This document shows, piece by piece, positions 1 to 7,436 of a stretch of DNA of 15,138 bases (within the stretch, counting starts at the first letter, position 1; every line of letters starts with the position of its first letter). The DNA lies in the NCBI GenBank assembly GCA_009784095.1, contig WRDL01000023.1, positions 1-15,138 on the forward strand, read 5' to 3'. Origin of the DNA: Coriobacteriia bacterium. Its GTDB lineage: Bacteria; Actinomycetota; Coriobacteriia; WRKU01. The position numbers were made by a program, and so were the translations under genes. The notes beneath the pieces are model-generated. The model ran no database searches. It was not told the DNA's origin and saw only the letters and a list, made by a program, of their open reading frames with translations.

Positions 1-799
1 CGTCGATACCCACACTCGCGTGAGGCCATGCGGTCGAGTTGGTCGCTTTACCGATCAGGTCGTGACACTGGTCGCAACCATACGCGCGAGCATTCGGATT
101 GACGATATTGTCATAGCGACGATACCCTCCTGCTGCGTTACCGGGATGGCAGGGTCCGCAACCGGTCCTCACGGTACCGGCGACATCCTTTGTTACCCCG
201 GTCCCATGACCGGTACGCATCGTATCGACACCGACGAACCCATCAGTGTGGACCACGTATTGCCCACCGTTATTCGATACATCATGGCAACCGCTTTGTG
301 AGCAGGTATACCCGGTCGCTGTCGCTTTAGCCGCCGCGAACTGAGCTGCCGTGACTCCCGCAGGAGGCGCGCCGTCCCATGGTACCCGCGCGGTACCGCT
401 TTGGAACCAGTTAGCACCCTCACCACTGCCACCACCGACGACGTAGGTGATACTCGCGTTCACGTTGCCGGCTTCAAAGTCCGCAAGAAGTGTCGCATCA
501 GCGTTGTCTCCCAGCATGAAGTGATTCATCGCAAAGAACTGCGAACGCGAAGCGCCGTGTACCGAGCCACCGTGGCACTTCAACAAACACCCTTGGCTCG
601 TATGCGGTCCGCTGACGGCACCCAGCGCCGGATTCTCCCACTCGATGAGTTTGACCGAACCGCCACTGCCCCACGCGGTGTGGCAGTTCAAACATGAGTC
701 CGCGGCGGTCAGCGTAAAGCTGTCCGCTGATGCGCGATGCACTGAGTGGCAGACCGCGCATTTGACGGTCGAGGTGGTATACCCACCATGCGGGGTGTC
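1..799 (-). repeat. Paralogous heptaheme module, copy in the giant cytochrome (partial)
   Basis: From DTPHGGY (near residue 1008) to the window edge the giant protein aligns with residues 61-356 of the small cytochrome. Shared blocks include KCAVCHSVHRA, KLIEW, QFAAAK, ATGYTC, GCDQCHD and TAWPHA. Heme cysteines fall at 1021, 1078, 1173, 1221 and 1249, with one CLNCH between the first two. The order CXXCH, CXXCH, CX3CH, CX4CH, CXXCH, CXXCH equals that of the small protein. The seventh heme should lie off the left edge. Confidence 0.85.
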
Positions 800-3700
800 T
801 TGTGCGGTCGAGCCCCCACTTCCGATATAGATGTTGTTCGCGTCTTGCCAGTCGAGATACGGACTGTTGTTGTGGTGACAATCGGTGCAATTGGTGCCTC
901 CGCGTGCCACCGCGTCACGGACTGCACGTCTCGCGCCCGGACTATGGCATGTCGCGCATCCCCGTGCATCGTGCACGGTTATGATATCGAGTCCGACAAG
1001 ACTCTCCATCGACTCATGACATCTCGCACAGGTGTCATCTCCGCCTGCATTGGCATGCTTGCTTGTGATTTCGGTGGCACGGTGGATCGCCGTCGAGGGA
1101 GATGATGCATGGCAGTTCGAGCAGCCGATATCGGGAATACCATTCGCGGAAGGTCGAGCCGATCCACTGTGGCAGGTCAAACAATTGCTGTATGGCTTGT
1201 GAGTAGCGACGGTATCGGTGCTGTGGCATACTTCACACGCGACGCCGGTCTCATTTGGTGCAGAGGCATAATAGGCAGCTGCATCATGAGAGGTAGTTAC
1301 GGCACCCATCGGATGGACATCGTGACACGCATCGCAAAAGTCGTTGCGCGCAGAGATCGCATCCTTTACGCTTTGTGACGCACCCGGTGTGTGACAGGTC
1401 TCGCATCCGTTCGTAAGGTGTATCGAGACCAGCCCACCCTCAGGATCATGACAATGCGCACAGGGAAGATCCGGTCGAGTCGCGTAGTACCCGCTTCCAT
1501 CGTGCGATATCGCACCATGCTCGGTATGGCACCCATCAAAGCACCCGGTCTTGCCCGCGGCGATCGCATCGATCACATCCTGCTCGGACGATCCGTGACA
1601 GATAGCGCAGGTCTGCGCATCGGTCGATGCTCCACCACTGCCATAATGCGCTTGCATGAGCGTCGATGCGCCATCGAGTGAGACGTGACAACCGGCAGTA
1701 CCACAACCAGTTATGTCATCGACGAACGCGTGCGTGGTCGGCACATCACTATGGGTATCCTCGTCATGAACTTCGGTATGGCAATCGAGGCATTCCGCCT
1801 TACCGGTATTCGGAGTGGTCCCGTTCAAAACAAGCGCGCGGACCGTGCTATAGGGGATGTGTGATACCCAGTTCCCACTACTGGCATGGCACACCCGACA
1901 GGTATCTGCCTCAGCCGGTTTCTCGTGTACCGGGATGAGATTCGGCGTCGTGGATATAGCTCCTGAGTGACACCCTCCACAACCACTGGTATGGCAGTTG
2001 TCACATGCTCCATAAATGCTGGAGATCTCAGATGCCGGATTGGTCAACGTCGCGTGTTTGTCGAAAAGAGTCGTGATCGCGGATGCGTGAATAGCGGATA
2101 TATCGTGACAGGCGTCACACGACGCACCGCTTGCGGGAATCAGAGAGGATTCATGACATCCGGAACCTTGGCATGATAAGTACCACGGATCCCTATCACC
2201 GGTGAAGAATCGATCATGGATCTCAAGCAGATCAGGTAAGCCTGAGCTGGAGCCGATGCCATGGCAACCTTGATCAAAGCACGAAAGACCATATTTGACC
2301 TCAAGAGAATTCGCAAGGTTGGACACATCATCCAAGGGATGGACCGGTGACTCGTAAGGATCAAGAAGATTCTGGTAGTCACCCCACGGAAGTTGAAGCG
2401 GGAGCCATCGAGCATAGAGGGTTATGTTGTTATCAGGCATTCTGTTGAGAATAAAACTCCATTTCGTAAGTGGGGTGAATGAGGGATTGGTATACCACCC
2501 TTCAAGCACGTTGCCTGCATAAATGACGTTATCCGGTTCCGATATGAAACTGTTGTAGTCGACCAACTGGACCCCAGGTATTGGTACCCCACCCATCGTG
2601 TCGAATGTGACTTCGTGCCTATTGATCGTCCATTTCGCATAAAGTGTATACGCCTGATACACCTGTGTGGCGAAACTGAACTCCTGGGTGTATCCGTTGT
2701 CGGTATACCACTTGTCATCGGTCGTATACCCGGTGCGGGTCATACTCGATGGTTTTGCGACTACCATCCCCCAGTCGATTATCTGCGTTGTGGGCGCAGG
2801 GGTTCCACCATCAGCCATGAATGCGATCGCAAACTGTGTAGTGACCCATTTGGCGTAAAGAGTAAGATCATCCATCACCGGATCGGTGTTGAAATCCCAT
2901 TGTGTGCCTGTTTCAAAATCAGAGGTGCTGAACCATCCGACCAATGTTTTACCAATCAACTGTGGCGCTGTCGGTTCACTCGCGTAGGCACCCAACACTA
3001 CCTTCTGCGAAGTAGGAACAGGTGATCCGCCATTTGCCTCAAACGTGATCGTCGGATTCGTAGGAACCCACTTGGCGTAAAGGACAAGATCGCCTTTTAT
3101 TGGTGCAGAGAAAACATTAAGCTGTGTTCCGGCGAAATCGGTATACCAGTCGACAAATACATAGTCGGTCTTCATCGGATCGGGGAAAGGCCTCGCGACC
3201 GTGTCCCCCCACGAAACGGTCGCGGGAGCTATGATCGATCCTCCGGTGGTATTGAACAATACCGAAAAAATTGAGTGTCCAAGATAGGTAGGTGCTGGAT
3301 TGTCGTCTTCCTCATAGATAAGCAATAGGTTGCCTGCGGGTAAGTTTATTTTTACTGAAGCTGATGTTGAGGCAAAGGCTCCTTGACCTACATGGCGTAT
3401 TTCGTCATATAAAACGATATCCGTCATGATGCTAGAGCTCGCGAATGCCCATGGACCTATCATCTCAAGGCTACGCGGAAACTGCACTTCTTCGAGAAGG
3501 GCGCTATCACAAAAGCAGTCTTCGCTAATCTCGGTGATCCCTTCCGAGATGACCAGTGAGATGATGTTGTCACAACCACCATCCCTATAGAGTTTTTCAA
3601 GCTTGATGACCTGATATCCATCAATCATACTCGGTATGATCAGATCGGTATCGCTCCCCAAATAACGAGTGAGAGTTATCGTACCGAAACCATGTGGTTC

Positions 3701-3820
3701 GTACTCCCAGTCGCCATCACTGCTGATGGTTGCACTCGCTATTGTTGGGATGCAAATGGCTATCGAGAGCGCACAAATGAGAGCGAGAAACGATAGGGTA
3801 TATTTTGTAAAACGACTCAC
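1..3820 (-). CDS. Giant secreted multiheme c-type cytochrome with LRR and InlB-type repeats (3' end outside window)
   Basis: Predicted surface electron-transfer protein; 1273 codons are visible and the frame stays open to the left edge. The GTG start at 3820 follows AGAAGGGG and gives a signal peptide ending ASA (residue 30). Domains in order: BspA-type leucine-rich region (about 59-140, IPSMIDGYQVIKL then SLEMIGPWAF); four InlB/Flg_new repeats (184-472), each ending LYAKW or LYARW; a heme-rich region from residue 514 to the edge. I count 25 heme motifs: 19 CXXCH, two CX3CH (C760, C1078) and four CX4CH (C514, C550, C706, C1173). Residues from about 1008 onward match the smaller cytochrome at 4135-5628. 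By that alignment roughly 145 residues and one more heme lie beyond the edge. No LPXTG or transmembrane anchor is visible; the true C-terminus is unseen. Hemes would be attached outside the membrane. The LRR and InlB repeats probably bind wall, matrix or partner proteins (inference). Confidence is high for a multiheme cytochrome and low for its substrate. Confidence 0.93.
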   Translation of the reverse strand, partial: MSRFTKYTLSFLALICALSIAICIPTIASATISSDGDWEYEPHGFGTITLTRYLGSDTDLIIPSMIDGYQVIKLEKLYRDGGCDNIISLVISEGITEISEDCFCDSALLEEVQFPRSLEMIGPWAFASSSIMTDIVLYDEIRHVGQGAFASTSASVKINLPAGNLLLIYEEDDNPAPTYLGHSIFSVLFNTTGGSIIAPATVSWGDTVARPFPDPMKTDYVFVDWYTDFAGTQLNVFSAPIKGDLVLYAKWVPTNPTITFEANGGSPVPTSQKVVLGAYASEPTAPQLIGKTLVGWFSTSDFETGTQWDFNTDPVMDDLTLYAKWVTTQFAIAFMADGGTPAPTTQIIDWGMVVAKPSSMTRTGYTTDDKWYTDNGYTQEFSFATQVYQAYTLYAKWTINRHEVTFDTMGGVPIPGVQLVDYNSFISEPDNVIYAGNVLEGWYTNPSFTPLTKWSFILNRMPDNNITLYARWLPLQLPWGDYQNLLDPYESPVHPLDDVSNLANSLEVKYGLSCFDQGCHGIGSSSGLPDLLEIHDRFFTGDRDPWYLSCQGSGCHESSLIPASGASCDACHDISAIHASAITTLFDKHATLTNPASEISSIYGACDNCHTSGCGGCHSGAISTTPNLIPVHEKPAEADTCRVCHASSGNWVSHIPYSTVRALVLNGTTPNTGKAECLDCHTEVHDEDTHSDVPTTHAFVDDITGCGTAGCHVSLDGASTLMQAHYGSGGASTDAQTCAICHGSSEQDVIDAIAAGKTGCFDGCHTEHGAISHDGSGYYATRPDLPCAHCHDPEGGLVSIHLTNGCETCHTPGASQSVKDAISARNDFCDACHDVHPMGAVTTSHDAAAYYASAPNETGVACEVCHSTDTVATHKPYSNCLTCHSGSARPSANGIPDIGCSNCHASSPSTAIHRATEITSKHANAGGDDTCARCHESMESLVGLDIITVHDARGCATCHSPGARRAVRDAVARGGTNCTDCHHNNSPYLDWQDANNIYIGSGGSTAQDTPHGGYTTSTVKCAVCHSVHRASADSFTLTAADSCLNCHTAWGSGGSVKLIEWENPALGAVSGPHTSQGCLLKCHGGSVHGASRSQFFAMNHFMLGDNADATLLADFEAGNVNASITYVVGGGSGEGANWFQSGTARVPWDGAPPAGVTAAQFAAAKATATGYTCSQSGCHDVSNNGGQYVVHTDGFVGVDTMRTGHGTGVTKDVAGTVRTGCGPCHPGNAAGGYRRYDNIVNPNARAYGCDQCHDLIGKATNSTAWPHASVGID
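2405..3271 (-). repeat. Four tandem InlB/Listeria-Bacteroides (Flg_new) repeats inside the giant cytochrome
   Basis: Residues 184-472 hold four repeats of about 68-75 residues. Each opens with a V/I-T-F-like strand and a GG turn (FNTTGGS, FEANGGSP, FMADGGTP, FDTMGGVP), has a central GWY/DWY/GWF motif and closes with LYAKW or LYARW. This is the pattern of the beta-grasp-like InlB B repeat (Pfam Flg_new), common in Gram-positive surface proteins. The copies are diverged in sequence, so recent slippage is unlikely. Confidence 0.85.
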
Positions 3821-3870
3821 ACCGACCCCTTCTGTTGAGGTATGCTCCTTGACAGAATAATACGACTATC

Positions 3871-3900
3871 ATTGTAGCAGGTTGACCGACAAAACTAAAC
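3871..3900 (-). promoter_or_regulatory. Candidate promoter of the giant cytochrome
   Basis: On the minus strand TACAAT (3871-3876) is a good -10 hexamer about 50 bases upstream of the GTG start. The best-placed -35 match (TTTAGT, spacing 17) is poor. A 10-bp palindrome AAACTAGTTT (3897-3906) lies next to that -35 position and could be a regulator site. The rest of the 260-base gap to the next terminator shows no recognised riboswitch or RNA gene. Confidence 0.35.
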
Positions 3901-4080
3901 TAGTTTGAGCCCAAAAAAACCTACTCGAATTGAGACGGCTTTTTGTCACCCATTGTGGGTTTCCCTAGATAATTACACTTGAATCATCGAATGCCTTAGC
4001 CATAGCTGATGCAGCCGCAGCGTCTGAGATTTCTGATGATTTGCCTTCATTCAATATGATCACATTCTGTTCTATAGCCC

Positions 4081-4109
4081 AAAAAACTCCCCGGTTTCCC
4101 GGGGAGTTT
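4081..4109 (-). terminator. Intrinsic terminator of the small cytochrome gene
   Basis: Perfect 11-bp inverted repeat (AAACTCCCCGG at 4084-4094 and CCGGGGAGTTT at 4099-4109) with a 4-base loop. Read on the minus strand it is followed by a run of six T, and it begins 25 bases after the TAA stop at 4135. It separates the small cytochrome transcript from the giant cytochrome gene. Confidence 0.92.
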
Positions 4110-4134
4110 CTACTTGCATCTTTAAAACAAATAC

Positions 4135-5628
4135 TTACTTGACGATGAAGATGAAGTCTGAACCACTAAACGCATAGGTGGTTCTTGTCCCGATGACCGG
4201 ACGACCCCACTCGGCTGCATTCCATGGGAAGCGACCGTTGAGGTTGTGACCAGTACGACGAGTTGCCGCAACATTCGAGTTTGCGGGAGCTCCGAAGTAC
4301 TGCAGAGTCAAAGCGTCAGTCGGGATATGGCACTTGAGGCACACACCGTCATTGATGATGCCAGAGCCAGCCGTCGGATCGGTAAGAGCAGTCGTGCCCG
4401 TAACCGCTTGGTTACGTACTACCCAGCTTTGATCCATCGCGGTGTAGGTCGTTCCCGTCGGAGTCTGTGCATAGCTTCCGATGTTTCCGAGATACATCCA
4501 CAGATTGCCAGAGGCTTGAGCAACAACATCCGGCTCGCCAACGCCTGCCCACTCAAATACATTGATGGCACGATTCGCATGTGGCCATGCAGTCGTTCCA
4601 GTCAAGACACCGACCATATCGTGGCATTGGTCGCAACCGAATGCGCGCGATTGATTCTGTGCGGTGGGGTACCCAGTCGAAGCAGCGTCACCAAATCCAC
4701 CAGAAGGACAACCGGGATGGCAAGGACCACAATTGTTACCAACGTGATTACTGAAGTTACCAACACTGTGGCCGGTCATCTGAAGTTCAGTACCCTCGGG
4801 ATCCGCAGCCGTTGCGGTACGGAATCCACCAAAGCCCCAGTCAAGAACAGCAAAGATGCTGTTGTTGTGGCAACCGGCGCGGTTACAGGTGTAACCGGTA
4901 GCGGCACCCTTGGCTGCAGCAAACTGCGGTGCATTCACGCTCGGTGGCGTTGACCACGCGTTTGGTGTGCCAGTGTTTCCTTTTTGGAACCAGCCTGCAC
5001 CGGTCAAGGTACCTGCAGCCCAAGTATCATCGTAAGAAATGTTGCCGCTGAAGTTGCTAGCGCCCATTTCCTCCATGATCAAGGCATCAGAGCCACCGGC
5101 ATTACCCAGCATATAGGCATTCATACCGTTGAATCTTGATGGACGAGTTCCATGGATACCACCTGCGTGGCACATACCCGTACAGTTCTGAGAACTGTGG
5201 GGACCTGCACCTGAGGGAGCCCACTCGATCAGCTTGGTCGCTGAACCAGACCCGAAGGTCGTGTGACACTCGATGCAAGCACCGGCAAACGCAAGGTAGT
5301 TGTTGGTCTTGACATTGACCGCACTACCAACTGATCCTGAGCCAGGAGCGGCAGCGTTAGTGGGATTGACACCCCAATATGCGCGGTGAACACTGTGGCA
5401 GACCGCACACTTTGTTGAATTGGTGATATAACCACCGTGGGCAGTATTGCCCAATTGATTCGCTCCAGCCATAGCTTGGGCGCCTGGCCATGACAGGTAA
5501 CCTGCCATAACATCGTTTCCGGCATCCATACCATCAGGAGCATAACCTGCGTATTTTGCACCAGCGGCTGCACTAAAAGCAAAGACGAGAGCGAGCGCCA
5601 GTACCAAAACAAACAAACTTTTCTTCAT
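4135..5628 (-). CDS. Secreted seven-heme c-type cytochrome, candidate extracellular (filament-type) cytochrome
   Basis: 497 residues. The ATG at 5628 is chosen because AAAGGAG lies 8-9 bases upstream and it gives a canonical signal peptide (MKKSLFVLVLALAL, cleavage near AAAGA, residue 24). Seven heme motifs: CAVCH (C74), CIECH (C118), CTGMCH (C149, CX3CH), CNRAGCH (C248, CX4CH), CGPCH (C300), CDQCH (C332), CLKCH (C430). An eighth pair is absent; one spare Cys (307) remains. Several non-motif His residues could be distal ligands. There is no anchor or sorting signal, so the product is probably released or assembled outside the membrane. The gene has its own promoter, operator-like palindrome and terminator, so it may be made in larger amounts than its giant paralogue. 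Known cytochrome filaments are built from 4-heme (OmcE), 6-heme (OmcS) or 8-heme (OmcZ) subunits. Membership in such a group is only a hypothesis here. An in-frame upstream ATG at 5673 adds 15 residues. Confidence 0.93.
   Translation of the reverse strand: MKKSLFVLVLALALVFAFSAAAGAKYAGYAPDGMDAGNDVMAGYLSWPGAQAMAGANQLGNTAHGGYITNSTKCAVCHSVHRAYWGVNPTNAAAPGSGSVGSAVNVKTNNYLAFAGACIECHTTFGSGSATKLIEWAPSGAGPHSSQNCTGMCHAGGIHGTRPSRFNGMNAYMLGNAGGSDALIMEEMGASNFSGNISYDDTWAAGTLTGAGWFQKGNTGTPNAWSTPPSVNAPQFAAAKGAATGYTCNRAGCHNNSIFAVLDWGFGGFRTATAADPEGTELQMTGHSVGNFSNHVGNNCGPCHPGCPSGGFGDAASTGYPTAQNQSRAFGCDQCHDMVGVLTGTTAWPHANRAINVFEWAGVGEPDVVAQASGNLWMYLGNIGSYAQTPTGTTYTAMDQSWVVRNQAVTGTTALTDPTAGSGIINDGVCLKCHIPTDALTLQYFGAPANSNVAATRRTGHNLNGRFPWNAAEWGRPVIGTRTTYAFSGSDFIFIVK
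4561..5448 (-). repeat. Paralogous heptaheme module, copy in the small cytochrome
   Basis: Residues 61-356 match the C-terminal region of the giant cytochrome (1-799). Heme spacing is close: 99 versus 95 residues between the third and fourth motifs, 52 versus 48, then 32 versus 28. The main difference is an 18-residue longer stretch between the first and third hemes here. Similarity is clear in protein but the nucleotide sequences are diverged, so the duplication is old. Confidence 0.83.
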
Positions 5629-5706
5629 TGATAAATCTCCTTTTATATGAGTTTTTCTTGTTGTCTCTTTCATAACAAATCACCCCCTGTCCGAGCATAG
5701 AATAAA

Positions 5707-5721
5707 ACTGACTAAGTCAGT
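5707..5721. promoter_or_regulatory. Perfect 15-bp palindrome, likely operator of the small cytochrome gene
   Basis: ACTGACT-A-AGTCAGT is a perfect inverted repeat with 7-bp arms and a one-base centre. It begins at the position expected for +1 of the promoter at 5729-5758, so a bound dimeric repressor would block initiation or early elongation. I do not recognise the regulator. No second copy was noticed elsewhere in the window. Confidence 0.6.
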
Positions 5722-5728
5722 CCCACAT

Positions 5729-5758
5729 ATTGTACTACCTTTAGAGGAGTAAATTCAA
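5729..5758 (-). promoter_or_regulatory. Sigma70-type promoter of the small cytochrome gene
   Basis: On the minus strand: -35 TTGAAT (5753-5758), an 18-base spacer, and -10 TACAAT (5729-5734). The predicted start site near 5722 leaves a leader of about 95 bases to the ATG at 5628, or about 50 to the upstream ATG at 5673. Confidence 0.65.
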
Positions 5759-5805
5759 GGCTTTTTTCGAGTATTTTTATGGAGAATACTACACATACGT
5801 GCAGG

Positions 5806-5811
5806 TATAAT
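5806..5811 (+). promoter_or_regulatory. Candidate -10 element upstream of the flippase gene
   Basis: A consensus TATAAT lies 76 bases before the flippase ATG. No good -35 hexamer sits at 17 +/- 1 bases, so an activator may be needed or the element may be fortuitous. In the predicted leader, GGGCAG (5857-5862) can pair with CTGCCC (5881-5886), which ends one base before the ATG. Confidence 0.4.
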
Positions 5812-5887
5812 AACTATCGATGAATAAGCGGAACCTTCATAGTTTTTATCACATCCGGGCAGGTAAGAACGTCAACGGATCTGCCCT

Positions 5888-7402
5888 ATGAACGCATATA
5901 TAAGACTGTTCAGGAACACCCTTTTCAATATCTCAGCTTATGTGGTGACCGGTCTTGTCTCATTCGTCACGCTTCCTATCATGCTTCGCGCCTTCGGCCA
6001 ATCGGTCTTCGGCGTATACGTGATCTCTCTCTCGATCGCCGGCATGATCGCGCTCCTTGATTTTGGGTTGATCACGGTCCTCTCCAAAGAAGTCGCTCAG
6101 ATCGCTGAGACCAACCATGACGCTACGCTTGCCCGACTCGTTCACCTTGCGCTGTTCTGGCTTATTGCGATCGGGGTCCTGAGCGCACTGGTGCTGTGGG
6201 CTATCGCTTACCTGCCTGGTCTCTTTTCTTCGTTGGACGAGTCTGAGTTGCACCTCTTGCGCAATATGCTGTTGGTCCAGGCGGTTGCGCAGCTGTTCTT
6301 GTGGCCATGTAAAACAGCTAATGTCATCCTCATCGGAAAGCAGAGTTTTGGCGTGATCTCGCTCGCAAACCTCATCACTGCCCTTGCCAGTGCCGCTATC
6401 ATTGTTGTAGTGCTTATTATCGGACGAGGACCGGTGCTAATCATCGCGTTGACCAGTCTTATGACGTTTACTGTGTCAGGAGCGCTTCTGATCTATGCGG
6501 TAAGGACCTATCATACCCCTCTTTCACTCCCCTCGGGATCATGGTTTATTCCCGCCAGTCAAAATCTATTTAGAATCGCGATCCCGCTGTTCATCGTACA
6601 GATCTCCGCATTCCTCATGCAGCAACAGACTGACCGTCTCTTGCTTGGTCTGATACTTGGCGCGACGGCAGTAGCACTATATGAGGTCGCTGCGAGGATC
6701 GGTACGCTTGTGATACAGATGGTGTCATTGGCTCTCTCGGCGTTTCCTCCTTTCGTCGCGCATCTTGACAAGCACGCAAGCCGAGATGAAATCGCTCATT
6801 TTTTCTTGCGTACCTCGCGCTATCTCTCTTTTCTCGTTGCGCCTATCTTGTTGGTGCTGGTGGTTCTCGCGCCCCAAATCATCCACCTATGGGTCGGTGA
6901 TGACTTCCTTACCGCTACTCTCGCGATGCGTCTGCTCACGTTGAGCGCGCTCTATTATCCGTTCCTTATGGCGGCTGACTCGATACTGATAGCACGCGAC
7001 AAATATCATCTTTGGCTTCCCTTCGCTGTCGTAGCCGCTCTCATCAACCTTGCTTTGTCTTTTCTACTAATCCGTACCTACGGACTCAATGGTGTAGCGA
7101 TCGCGACGCTCTGCGCGAGCTTGTTTGAGGGATTCGCGTTTCTCTTTGTCACGCGAAACGTGATCGGTTTCACATTGCGAGCATGGCTCGCAGAGGTGGT
7201 CGTTCCCGCCTTGGTCCCCTCACTTATCGGCGCGGTGACGCTGGGGGTCTTTATATATGTTTTCCCCATTACCTCATTAGCAATGCTCTTCTTTTATTTC
7301 GCGCTCGCTTGCGTGCTCATCTATAGTTTGATTCTAGCGTTCTCATTCACGCCGAGGGAACGCGCGCAGAATTTCGGGCACCTTCGTAAACACAGCTCGT
7401 GA
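5888..7402 (+). CDS. Wzx-type lipid-linked oligosaccharide flippase (polysaccharide biosynthesis membrane protein)
   Basis: 504 residues with about 12-14 hydrophobic segments over nearly the whole length, as in the MOP superfamily (Polysacc_synt/MATE-like). The N-terminus NTLFNISAYVVTGLVSFVTL followed by a P and GVYVISLSIAGM is typical of Wzx proteins, and the length is normal. The expected role is moving undecaprenyl-linked sugar repeat units from the inner to the outer face of the membrane. The start at ATG 5888 keeps the first helix intact but lacks a clear Shine-Dalgarno site; a small hairpin abuts it. The gene is convergent with the sugar operon ending at 7437, with only 34 bases between and no terminator hairpin, so it is transcribed separately although its product should act on the same glycan. 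MurJ or a teichuronic acid exporter are less likely alternatives. The substrate cannot be read from sequence. Confidence 0.88.
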   Translation: MNAYIRLFRNTLFNISAYVVTGLVSFVTLPIMLRAFGQSVFGVYVISLSIAGMIALLDFGLITVLSKEVAQIAETNHDATLARLVHLALFWLIAIGVLSALVLWAIAYLPGLFSSLDESELHLLRNMLLVQAVAQLFLWPCKTANVILIGKQSFGVISLANLITALASAAIIVVVLIIGRGPVLIIALTSLMTFTVSGALLIYAVRTYHTPLSLPSGSWFIPASQNLFRIAIPLFIVQISAFLMQQQTDRLLLGLILGATAVALYEVAARIGTLVIQMVSLALSAFPPFVAHLDKHASRDEIAHFFLRTSRYLSFLVAPILLVLVVLAPQIIHLWVGDDFLTATLAMRLLTLSALYYPFLMAADSILIARDKYHLWLPFAVVAALINLALSFLLIRTYGLNGVAIATLCASLFEGFAFLFVTRNVIGFTLRAWLAEVVVPALVPSLIGAVTLGVFIYVFPITSLAMLFFYFALACVLIYSLILAFSFTPRERAQNFGHLRKHSS

Positions 7403-7436
7403 TCGAAGCTTTGCGGTCTTTTCTCGACTCCTGGGG

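Noticed and set aside
1..3820. Possibility that the left region is several broken cytochrome genes
   Set aside because: Codon-by-codon reading on the minus strand from GTG 3820 to base 1 met no stop and kept all 25 heme motifs in one frame.
3907..3960. Possible plus-strand terminator (AGCC ... GGCTTTTTG) in the gap between cytochrome genes
   Set aside because: The stem is only four pairs with a loop of over 20 bases, and no plus-strand gene precedes it.
3821..4080. Looked for a GEMM-type (c-di-GMP or cGAMP) riboswitch, known before cytochrome genes in Geobacter
   Set aside because: The conserved GEMM sequence blocks were not seen here or in the leader of the small cytochrome.
4246..4953. 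A 235-codon plus-strand frame antisense to the small cytochrome
   Set aside because: It mirrors the biased codon use of the cytochrome gene opposite; the product is Ser/Thr/Arg-rich without domain, signal or start site.
7403..7436. Looked for a bidirectional terminator between the convergent flippase and SDR genes
   Set aside because: The 34-base gap has no inverted repeat of useful length.
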